A stretch of DNA of 7,340 bases from Phycisphaerales bacterium (GTDB lineage Bacteria; Planctomycetota; Phycisphaerae; Tepidisphaerales; Tepidisphaeraceae), in assembly GCA_028288905.1 (NCBI GenBank), contig JAQGHJ010000400.1:1-7340 (forward strand), read 5' to 3'. This document shows positions 1-5,979 of the stretch, piece by piece. The notes beneath the pieces are model-generated. The model was given only the letters and a program-made list of their open reading frames with translations, did not search any database and was not told the DNA's origin. The stretch's first letter is position 1; each line of letters opens with the position of its first letter. Position numbers and translations under genes: made by a program.

Positions 1-387
1 CGACCCGTCCCCGTGCGGGTGGTACCGGCCCATCACGTCGCCGACGACCGTGGCGCATTTGCGGTGCTTCTCGGTCGCCCGCAGCCCGTTCTGCCACATC
101 GTGTAGATGATCCGGCGGTGCACCGGCTTCATCCCGTCCCGCACGTCCGGCAGGGCTCGGCTGGTGATGACCGACAGGGCGTAGTTCAGGTACCGGGCCT
201 GGGCGATGTCGTGCAGGAAGGCCCGGTCCTCCCCGCCCGGCGGGACACTTGACCCCGAGCCGCCGCCGCCACCGCCGGCCGCGCCGCCACCTGTCGGGTC
301 GCTCCCGACGGCCGCCTGCTCGATCGCCGCGTCGGACAACTCCGCGAGCCCGACCTCTCCCGAACTGTCCGACGCCTTGACGGCCAT
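1..387 (-). CDS. gyrA: DNA gyrase / topoisomerase IV subunit A, N-terminal part (5' end of gene, cut by window edge)
   Basis: This is the breakage-reunion subunit of a type IIA topoisomerase, which pairs with GyrB to introduce negative supercoils using ATP. The 129 visible codons end exactly at the window edge. Residues 66-129 align without gaps to E. coli GyrA residues 21-84. Visible landmarks are YLNYALSVI (66-74), [15 protein letters not shown] and the QRDR stretch [23 protein letters not shown] and KPVHRR favour GyrA over ParC, although planctomycetes can carry several paralogues. The catalytic tyrosine lies outside the window. Two oddities are a 45-residue N-terminal extension with a glycine-rich run (33-45), and glycine 128 at the place of E. 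coli Ser83. The ATG at 387 is supported by a GGAGG six bases upstream. It is transcribed divergently from the rest of the window. Family assignment is secure; the gyrA versus parC choice is less so. Confidence 0.93.
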   Translation of the reverse strand, partial: MAVKASDSSGEVGLAELSDAAIEQAAVGSDPTGGGAAGGGGGGSGSSVPPGGEDRAFLHDIAQARYLNYALSVITSRALPDVRDGMKPVHRRIIYTMWQNGLRATEKHRKCATVVGDVMGRYHPHGDGS

Positions 388-393
388 CCGTTG

Positions 394-398
394 CCTCC
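394..398 (-). promoter_or_regulatory. Shine-Dalgarno site of gyrA
   Basis: On the minus strand GGAGG precedes the ATG at 387 with a six-base spacer, close to ideal. It matters because the protein would otherwise look over-extended by about 45 residues. This site argues that the glycine-rich extension is really translated. Confidence 0.8.
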
Positions 399-558
399 AT
401 CGCGGCCCGCCGGTCCGGGGGCCTGGGTCTCGTTCGCCGCTGGGGGTTCAAACGCCGGCGCCGCCCAGCCGGTTCGCCCCGGGACGCCTGCACCGCCACA
501 CGGCCCATCGCCGATATCGACCCACACCCCCGGATCTCTGCACCAAATAAGTTAGGAT

Positions 559-587
559 AATGTACGGGTAAAGCCCGACCGGATCAA
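559..587 (-). promoter_or_regulatory. candidate sigma70-type promoter for gyrA
   Basis: On the minus strand TTGATC (587-582) and TACATT (564-559) are separated by 17 bases. Each matches four of six positions of the -35 and -10 consensus. The pair lies in one of the few AT-rich islands of the region and would give a gyrA leader of roughly 165 bases. On the plus strand the same island contains GATAAT (556-561), a five-of-six -10 match without a recognisable -35, so direction is not certain. Confidence 0.33.
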
Positions 588-892
588 ACGGAAAATGGGC
601 CGCGGCGGGTCCCGGCGAACGACCGGGCATGGTATCGAACGTCGACGAGGCCACAACAGGTCGTGCCGACAACCGCAGGCTTGGGCCGGGTGGCCGGAAG
701 GCCTTCGCTTCCGCCGGATGGGTAGCCAGACGCCGCCCGTCACCCGAACCGGCCTACACCTGGGCTCGCTGGCAGGAACCCTTGGCGTCGGCCGATTTCC
801 GTGTTGTTCGGCGTGCCCCGACGGGGTACGGTCTGGCCCGGTAGAAAGTTCACCTACCGATTGTCCCGCGAGGGGAGATTTGCTTAGTTGTC

Positions 893-939
893 GACGGGAA
901 TGCGGGCGCAACGCCCGCGCCGCCTCCAGGCGGCCCGTC
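893..939 (+). other. predicted three-way-junction RNA fold in the leader of the propeller gene
   Basis: Three helices can be read by eye. A closing stem pairs GACGG (893-897) with CCGTC (935-939). Inside it a perfect seven-base-pair hairpin, GCGGGCG (902-908) with CGCCCGC (912-918), has a three-base CAA loop. Directly adjacent is a six-base-pair hairpin, GCCGCC (919-924) with GGCGGC (929-934), with a TCCA loop. It ends 64 bases before the ATG at 1004, so it would sit in the 5' leader if transcription starts in the AT-rich island just upstream. It resembles no riboswitch family I recognise. No poly-U follows it, so a classical terminator is unlikely. In GC-rich DNA chance hairpins are common, so function is an inference. 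Confidence 0.35.
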
Positions 940-1003
940 TTCCGTCCCCCTCGTCCGCGGATCAGAGGTTCCTGCCACAGCCGTAACGGGGAGTGCCGTA
1001 CCG

Positions 1004-4000
1004 ATGACTGTTTCGTCCCGCCGCGAGTCCGTCGAGAGCCTCGAGCCCCGCCGACTGTTCTCCGTCCCGACCGGGTTCACCGAGACGACGGTGGCGTCGG
1101 GCATGTCGAGCGTCACCTCGATGGCCGTCGCGCCGGACGGGCGGGTGTTCGTCACCGAGCAGGCGACCGGGAAGATCCGGGTCGTCAAGAACGACAAGCT
1201 GCTGACGGCCGCATTCGCGACCGTGCCGACCGTCCAGTCGGAGGCGGCGAACGGGCTGCTCGGGATCGCGTTCGACCCGAACTTCGCGTCGAACGGGTTC
1301 GTGTACGTCCGCTGGACCAGCTCGGCCGGCGGGAGCCATGACGTGATCAGCCGGTTCAAGGCCGCCGGGGACGTCGCCACCGGCGGGCGAACCGATCTGG
1401 TCAGTCTGCCCGGCCCGGCCGAGTTCCACCAGGGCGGGATGATCGGGTTCGGGGCCGACGGCAAGCTGTACGTCCCGACCGGGGACGAGGGCATGCCGGC
1501 CCTGGCACAGGACCTGACGAACGTCCACGGAAAGGTGCTGCGATTCAACGCCGACGGGTCGATCCCGACGGACAACCCGTACTACAACACCGCGGCCGGC
1601 ATCAACCGCGCGATCTGGGCGAGCGGGCTGCGGAACCCGTTCATGTTCGACGTCCAGCCGGGCACCGGCCGGATGTACATCAACGACGTCGGCGAGGCGA
1701 CCTGGGAAGAGGTTAACCTCGGGTCGGCCGGAGCCAACTACGGGTGGCCCGGGATCGAGGGCCCGCAAGCCGGGCAATCCGCCCCGGCCGGGTACGCGGA
1801 CCCGGTTTACGCCTACAAGCACGGGACCGGCGACAACGCCGCCAGCATCACCGGCGGGGTGTTCTACGCCGGCAACCAGTTCCCGAGCTCGTACAACGGG
1901 CGGTACTTCTTCACGGACTTCACCGGCACGTGGATCAAGACGTTGGACCCGTCCAACCCGGCCGGGACCGTGCAGCCGTTCGGGGCGAAGTTCTCCAACC
2001 CGATCGACCTCAAGCGGGGGATGGACGGCAGCCTGTACGTGCTGAACTACTCCGGCGGGAAGCTGGTGAAGATCCAGTACACGGCCGGCACCGCCCCGAA
2101 CATCGTCACGTCGCCGCAACCGCAGACCGTGCCGGTCGGGCAGCCGGCGACGTTCACCGTCCAGGCCGGCGGGACCGGCACCCTGAGTTACCAGTGGCAG
2201 CGGAACGGGGTGAACATCCCCGGGGCGACGGCCGCCAGCTACACGATCGCCGCCGCCGCCGCAACCGACAACGGTGCCGCGTTCCGCGCCGTCGTGACGA
2301 ACGCGACCGGCTCGGCCACGTCGGCCGCCGCCGTGTTGACCGTCCTCGCCAGTCAATACCCGGTCCCGGTTATCACCGCCCCGGACGGCGGGTTCCTGTA
2401 CACGGCCGGGCAGACGGTGACGTTCGCCGGGTCGGTGTCGGACCCGGAGGACGGCGACCTGTCGGCCGCGAACCTGAACTGGGCCGTCACGTTCCATCAC
2501 GACACGCACGAGCACCCGTTCCTGGCGAGCATCAGCGGGGTGGCCGGCGGGTCGTTCACCGTCCCGGCGGTCGGCGAGACGTCGTCCAACGTCTGGTACC
2601 GGATCGAGCTGACCGCGACCGACTCGTCCGGGCTGACCCGGACGACCTACCAGGACGTGTTCCCCGTGAAGGCGGCCGTCACGCTGGCCGCGTCGGTCGG
2701 CGGGGCAGCGATGACCGGGTTCGGGCTGACGCTGGACGGCCAGCCGGTGACGACCGGGTACGCGTTCACCGGCGTGGCCGGCCTGGAGCGGGCGCTCGGG
2801 GCGGCTGCGAGCCAGACCGTGAACGGGGTCGCGTACGACTTCGTCGGGTGGTCGGACGGCGGGGACGCGACGCACACGGTCTCCACCCCGTCGGCGGCCA
2901 CCACGTACACCGCCGAGTACAAGGTCCGGGCGACCGTCCCCACCGCCGGCCCGACGGCCGAGCTGGTCAACGCGGCCACCGACCAGAAGATCGCGACCCT
3001 CACGGACGGGTACGTGATCGACATGGGCCAGACCGGGACGCGGCTGAACATCCAGGTCCTGCCGGTCGGGACGGCCGGCAGCATCGCGTTCCGGATCGAC
3101 GGGGCCGACGTCAAAACGGAGACGTCTGCGCCTTACACGATCGGCGGGGACGCCGGGGTCGGGCAGTTCAACGACTGGACCCCGCCGGTCGGCACCCACA
3201 CGCTGCAGGTCGTGCAGTACAGCGGGGCGGGCGGGACCGGGACCGTACAGGGGACGACGACCCTGACGTTCACCGCCCTGGCCCCCACCACGGTGCCGCC
3301 GCCGCCGGTGTCTCCGCCGCCCGTCTCTCCGCCGTCCACGACGCCGACGTTGGTCAGCGTCCGAGCGTCCGCCGACGCGTACGGCCTGAACGGGCCGTCG
3401 GCGGGCACGAACTTCGGGGCGAGCGGCGAGCTGCAGGCCCGGCTCAGTTCGATCGCCGGGAGCTGGCGGGAGGCATTCCTCCGGTTCGACCTGACGACCG
3501 TCGCGTCCGCCGATCAAATCACGTCCGCGGCGGTGAGGCTGACCGGCCGGCTCTCCCAAGCCGGGAGTGTGACGCTCGGGCTGTTCCCGGTCACGGGCGG
3601 GACCGGGTGGACCGAGGCGGGTCTGACTTGGAACAACAAGCCGACCAGCGGCACGACGGCGGTCGGCGCGACGAAGACGCTGACGAACACGGCGAACGCC
3701 GCGTTCGACTTCGACCTCACCAGCTATCTGAAGCAGCAAAAGGCGGTCGGCACGACCACGGTCAACTTGGCGCTGAAGGCGACTAACTACACCACCCCGT
3801 ACGCGGTCTTCGCCAGCGACGAAGCGGCGAGCGGGCGGCCGGAGCTGCGGGTCACCCAGCAGGGCACGGTCTCCCCGCCGCCAGTATCTCCGCCGCCCGT
3901 GTCTCCGCCGACCACAACGCCCACCACGGTCAGCCTGCGGGCGTCGGCCGACGCGTACGCGCTGAATGGCTCGTTTGCGGGCACGAACTACGGCTTCGGC

Positions 4001-4438
4001 AGCGAGCTGCAGGCCCGGCTCAGTTCGATCGCCGGGAGCTGGCGGGAGGCATTCCTCCGGTTCGACCTGACGACCGTCGCGTCCGCGGACCTAATTACCG
4101 CGGCCTCGGTCCGGCTGACCGGCCGGCTGTCCCAGGCGGGGAGCGTCACGCTCGGTCTGTTCCCGGTCACGGGCGCGGCCGGGTGGACCGAGGGCGGGTT
4201 GACCTGGAACAACAAGCCGACGTCCGGAACCGCTGCGATTGGGGCGCTCAAGACGCTGACGAACACGGCGAACGCCGTCGTCGCCTTCGACGTCACGAGC
4301 TACCTGAAGCAGCAGAAGGCGGCCGGGGCAACCGTCGTCAATCTGGCGGTCAAGGCGACGAACTACACGACGCCGTACGTGATTTTCGCCAGCGACGAGG
4401 CGGCGAGCGGGCGGCCGGAGCTCCGCGTCACCCAGTAA
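1004..4438 (+). CDS. secreted multidomain protein: PQQ sugar dehydrogenase-like propeller, Ig-type modules, two DNRLRE (CBM96-like) domains
   Basis: This 1144-residue protein is probably surface-exposed or secreted. Residues 13-19 (LEPRRLF) match the planctomycete LEPR-type N-terminal motif, and no hydrophobic signal segment is visible. Residues about 24-360 form a glucose/sorbosone dehydrogenase-like propeller. Its landmarks are LLGIAFDPNF, His142 in FHQGG, GFGADGKLYVPTGD, GLRNP with Arg210-Asn211, and GANYGWP. In soluble glucose dehydrogenase the equivalent His, Arg and Asn contact substrate and PQQ, so cofactor binding is plausible. Next come an Ig-like module (364-448, QWQRNGVNIPGA), a PKD/Ig-like module (453-556), an InlB-type repeat with GWSDGG (558-640), and a further beta-rich module (650-758). 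Ser-Pro-rich linkers lead to two DNRLRE domains (783-951 and 975-1143), a family assigned to carbohydrate binding. GGGGAG at 988-993 stands ten bases before the ATG. The sugar substrate cannot be inferred. Confidence 0.9.
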   Translation: MTVSSRRESVESLEPRRLFSVPTGFTETTVASGMSSVTSMAVAPDGRVFVTEQATGKIRVVKNDKLLTAAFATVPTVQSEAANGLLGIAFDPNFASNGFVYVRWTSSAGGSHDVISRFKAAGDVATGGRTDLVSLPGPAEFHQGGMIGFGADGKLYVPTGDEGMPALAQDLTNVHGKVLRFNADGSIPTDNPYYNTAAGINRAIWASGLRNPFMFDVQPGTGRMYINDVGEATWEEVNLGSAGANYGWPGIEGPQAGQSAPAGYADPVYAYKHGTGDNAASITGGVFYAGNQFPSSYNGRYFFTDFTGTWIKTLDPSNPAGTVQPFGAKFSNPIDLKRGMDGSLYVLNYSGGKLVKIQYTAGTAPNIVTSPQPQTVPVGQPATFTVQAGGTGTLSYQWQRNGVNIPGATAASYTIAAAAATDNGAAFRAVVTNATGSATSAAAVLTVLASQYPVPVITAPDGGFLYTAGQTVTFAGSVSDPEDGDLSAANLNWAVTFHHDTHEHPFLASISGVAGGSFTVPAVGETSSNVWYRIELTATDSSGLTRTTYQDVFPVKAAVTLAASVGGAAMTGFGLTLDGQPVTTGYAFTGVAGLERALGAAASQTVNGVAYDFVGWSDGGDATHTVSTPSAATTYTAEYKVRATVPTAGPTAELVNAATDQKIATLTDGYVIDMGQTGTRLNIQVLPVGTAGSIAFRIDGADVKTETSAPYTIGGDAGVGQFNDWTPPVGTHTLQVVQYSGAGGTGTVQGTTTLTFTALAPTTVPPPPVSPPPVSPPSTTPTLVSVRASADAYGLNGPSAGTNFGASGELQARLSSIAGSWREAFLRFDLTTVASADQITSAAVRLTGRLSQAGSVTLGLFPVTGGTGWTEAGLTWNNKPTSGTTAVGATKTLTNTANAAFDFDLTSYLKQQKAVGTTTVNLALKATNYTTPYAVFASDEAASGRPELRVTQQGTVSPPPVSPPPVSPPTTTPTTVSLRASADAYALNGSFAGTNYGFGSELQARLSSIAGSWREAFLRFDLTTVASADLITAASVRLTGRLSQAGSVTLGLFPVTGAAGWTEGGLTWNNKPTSGTAAIGALKTLTNTANAVVAFDVTSYLKQQKAAGATVVNLAVKATNYTTPYVIFASDEAASGRPELRVTQ
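3293..3868 (+). repeat. tandem duplication, copy 1: Ser-Pro linker plus DNRLRE domain
   Basis: This is an in-frame unit of 576 bases (192 codons), residues 764-955. It consists of a VSPPPVSPP-type linker, a DNRLRE domain and the start of the next linker. It aligns without gaps to the following unit at a constant offset of 576. By hand count the two 169-residue domains differ at about 27 positions, roughly 84% identical. Confidence 0.9.
3869..4435 (+). repeat. tandem duplication, copy 2: Ser-Pro linker plus DNRLRE domain
   Basis: The second copy covers residues 956-1144 and ends at the stop codon. The block 4002-4086 is identical to 3426-3510 over 85 bases, including all third codon positions, while flanking stretches carry both silent and replacement changes. 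The protein ends with the domain itself: no sortase, PEP-CTERM or other C-terminal sorting sequence follows. Confidence 0.9.
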
Positions 4439-4439
4439 C

Positions 4440-4457
4440 CCGCCTTCCGGGAAGCGG
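4440..4457 (+). terminator. weak hairpin just after the propeller gene
   Basis: Directly after the TAA, CCGC-C-TTC can pair with GAA-GCGG around a CGG loop, giving seven pairs with one bulged C. There is no T-run. A second, longer-range inverted repeat follows: CGGGCGGGGC at 4507-4516 and GCCCCGCCCG at 4554-4563, ten bases each with a 37-base loop. Either could help end transcription, but neither is a textbook terminator. Confidence 0.22.
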
Positions 4458-4572
4458 CGGACATCATGCTGTCGCCGGCCTGACCACTGTTCGCGGCGAG
4501 AGTCGACGGGCGGGGCGAGCGCCGCAGGATCCCGACGCGGCTGCCGCCGGCCTGCCCCGCCCGCTCGGGGCG

Positions 4573-4601
4573 GCGACAACGGACACGCCGCGTGGCACAA
4601 T
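4573..4601 (+). promoter_or_regulatory. candidate sigma70-type promoter for the isomerase-like gene
   Basis: GCGACA (4573-4578) and CACAAT (4596-4601) are spaced by 17 bases. Each matches four of six consensus positions, and the -10 is preceded by TGG, an extended -10 (TGn) arrangement. It would give a leader of about 30 bases before the ATG at 4641. The short AATTTT run here is the only AT-rich spot in this 202-base gap. Confidence 0.3.
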
Positions 4602-4640
4602 TTTCGGCGGCCGACCGCCGCCGCCGAGGACCCTCACGCC

Positions 4641-5615
4641 ATGCCGATCACCCGCCGAGACCTGCTCGCCGCGTCCGCCTCGCTCGCCGCCGCCGCCGCC
4701 GTCCCCGGCCGACTGCCGGCGGCCGACCCGGGGCCTTTTGCCCCGTCGCCATCCCCGCCTCCCGCCACCCGCCCGGCCGCGCGCCGGGCGAACCGCATCG
4801 GCATCTCGACCTACTCGATCTGGCGCTTCCGGGATGATTCCAAGCTCCCGGTCGGCCGGTGCATCGAGGAGGCGGCGGCGATCGGGTTCGACGGCGTCGA
4901 GATCCTCCACCGGCAGATGGACTCGGAGGAGAACGGTGCCCTCCAAGCCCTGAAGCAGACTGCGCTCCGCGAGGGTGTGGACCTGTGCGGGTTCAGCATC
5001 CACCAAGGGTTCGTCACCCCGGACAAGGACAAGCGGCAGAAGAACGTCGAGCACACGCTCAAGTGCATCGAGCTCGCCTACGCCCTGGGCATCCCGACCA
5101 TGCGGGTGAACACCGGCACCTGGGGCACGAGCAAGTCGTTCGACGACCTGATGGCCCACCGCGGGGTCGAACCGGCGCTCCCCGGGCACACCGAGGACGA
5201 GGCGTTCGGGTGGGTGATCGATGCCTTCGAGCAGTGCCTGAAGAAGGCCGAGCAGTGCGGTGTCACCATGGGGTTGGAGAACCACTGGGGCCTGGAGCTG
5301 ACGCCGCAGGGTGTGCTGCGGATCGTCGACGCGATCCGCTCCCCCTGGCTGCAAGTGACGGCCGACACCGGCAACTTCCTGGAGGACCCGTACGACCGAC
5401 TGGCCCTGCTGGCCCCGAAGGCGTGCTACGTGCAGGCCAAGACCTACTTCGGTGGCGGGCTGTGGTACACGCTCGACCTGGACTACCCGCGCATCGCCGA
5501 CGTGTTCCGCAAGGCCGGGTACCGCGGGTACGTGTCGCTCGAGTTCGAGGGCAAGGAGGACTGGCGGACGGCCGTGCCCAAAAGCCTGGAACTGCTGCGG
5601 AAGGCGTTCGCCTGA
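4641..5615 (+). CDS. Tat-exported sugar phosphate isomerase/epimerase family protein (xylose isomerase-like TIM barrel)
   Basis: The protein has 324 residues. The N-terminus has a twin-arginine signal: TRRDLL (4-9) followed by an alanine-rich hydrophobic stretch to about residue 21, so export in folded, probably metal-loaded form is likely. A Pro/Ala-rich spacer (30-48) leads to the barrel (51-324). Candidate metal ligands by family comparison are Glu213 (GLENHWG), Asp242 (TADTGN) and Glu301 (SLEFEG). The place of the usual third ligand, a histidine, is taken by Gln265 (VQAKTY). The family rearranges sugars or sugar acids (isomerases, 3-epimerases, inosose dehydratases); substrate is unknown, and a non-phosphorylated extracytoplasmic sugar is more plausible than a sugar phosphate. 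GAGGA at 4626-4630 lies ten bases before the ATG. It follows the propeller gene by 202 bases on the same strand and is probably transcribed separately. Assignment to the fold is secure; the precise activity is not. Confidence 0.9.
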   Translation: MPITRRDLLAASASLAAAAAVPGRLPAADPGPFAPSPSPPPATRPAARRANRIGISTYSIWRFRDDSKLPVGRCIEEAAAIGFDGVEILHRQMDSEENGALQALKQTALREGVDLCGFSIHQGFVTPDKDKRQKNVEHTLKCIELAYALGIPTMRVNTGTWGTSKSFDDLMAHRGVEPALPGHTEDEAFGWVIDAFEQCLKKAEQCGVTMGLENHWGLELTPQGVLRIVDAIRSPWLQVTADTGNFLEDPYDRLALLAPKACYVQAKTYFGGGLWYTLDLDYPRIADVFRKAGYRGYVSLEFEGKEDWRTAVPKSLELLRKAFA

Positions 5616-5681
5616 CGGAGGCGGGCCGACTCTCGGGTGGGAGGCGCCGGCCGGGCCCGGCCGGTAGTTCGGGCCTCCGTC
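5614..5681 (+). terminator. nested GC-rich inverted repeats after the isomerase-like gene
   Basis: Beginning inside the TGA stop codon, GACGGAGGC (5614-5622) pairs with GCCTCCGTC (5673-5681), nine perfect pairs. Within it lies a perfect 18-base palindrome at 5647-5664. An alternative outer arm, GGAGGC at 5640-5645, can pair with GCCTCC at 5673-5678 to extend the inner hairpin. No T-run follows, as is common for hairpins in very GC-rich genomes. Position right at the stop codon suggests a terminator or an mRNA 3'-end stabiliser. Confidence 0.45.
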
Positions 5682-5904
5682 CGGGCGGCCGCGTTCGCCC
5701 GACCGGTCACGCTCTCCCCGAACGCGCGGTCACGTCAAAATCGCCGTTCACGATGCTCGCCCCGTCGGCCACGCCCGACACCTTCTGGCCGTAGCACCGC
5801 TTCGATCACTCCAGAGCTTCGTGGTTCGTCTCGCTGGGGACGAAGCCCGGGCCCGCCAAGTCCAGCCGCTTTTGCCGCACGAACGAGTTAATCCCAACAC
5901 GTGT

Positions 5905-5932
5905 TTGAATTTTTCCTGACGTCACCTCTAAG
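5905..5932 (+). promoter_or_regulatory. candidate promoter of the efflux adaptor gene
   Basis: TTGAAT (5905-5910) and TCTAAG (5927-5932) match the sigma70 hexamers at four positions each with a 16-base spacer. TAAGAT (5929-5934) is an alternative -10 with an 18-base spacer. They lie in the most AT-rich part of the gap and would give a leader of about 40 bases. No clear repressor operator overlaps it. Confidence 0.4.
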
Positions 5933-5967
5933 ATGACCCCCGTTAGCATTGGCCGTCGGTCACAGCC

Positions 5968-5972
5968 GGAGA
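5968..5972 (+). promoter_or_regulatory. Shine-Dalgarno site of the efflux adaptor gene
   Basis: GGAGA stands seven bases before the ATG at 5980. It decides the start in favour of a protein with a long arginine-rich n-region, over the in-frame ATG at codon 31, which would remove half of the hydrophobic segment. Confidence 0.75.
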
Positions 5973-5979
5973 ACGTTGC

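Larger units (their letters stand above)
388..1003. other. Divergent intergenic region between gyrA and the secreted propeller protein
   Basis: This 616-base stretch has no convincing gene. Open frames in it are arginine-rich, use mixed third positions and lack ribosome binding sites. It contains two relatively AT-rich islands in otherwise GC-rich DNA, at about 541-590 and 841-890, which are the natural places for promoters. The first holds a candidate minus-strand promoter for gyrA. The second lies just upstream of a predicted folded RNA at 893-939 and of the plus-strand gene; a weak TTGTCC at 861-866 there has no good -10 partner. The stretch from about 590 to 840 shows nothing I can identify. 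Confidence 0.6.
5616..5979. other. intergenic region between the isomerase-like gene and the efflux adaptor gene
   Basis: This is 364 bases without a convincing gene. It holds the nested hairpin at its left end and, at its right end, an AT-richer island (about 5885-5935) with a candidate promoter and then the adaptor's ribosome binding site. In the middle, GCTTCGT (5816-5822) and ACGAAGC (5840-5846) form an inverted repeat. An alternative pairing is TTCGTC (5825-5830) with GACGAA (5839-5844). Either could be an operator or small hairpin, but both are short enough to be chance. Confidence 0.5.

Noticed and set aside
629..844. A 71-codon plus-strand frame in the gyrA/propeller gap
   Set aside because: No ribosome binding site, mixed third positions unlike the real genes, and no recognisable family.
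962..3739. A 925-codon open frame on the minus strand opposite the propeller gene
   Set aside because: It is a mirror of the G/C-ending codons of the real gene. The product is arginine/glycine/aspartate-rich with no recognisable domain, whereas the plus-strand frame gives clear propeller and Ig motifs.
1744..3786. A 680-codon plus-strand open frame inside the propeller gene
   Set aside because: It is an out-of-frame shadow with highly arginine-rich, repetitive composition and no domain.
4593..4608. TGGCAC followed by AATTTTCGGC, resembling a sigma54 promoter
   Set aside because: The -24 part is perfect, but the -12 GC is displaced by one base and the TTGC is missing, so the spacing rule fails.
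5806..5949. A 47-codon minus-strand frame ending NHEALE in the gap before the adaptor gene
   Set aside because: It reads somewhat protein-like, but it has no Shine-Dalgarno, overlaps the candidate adaptor promoter and matches no family I recognise.
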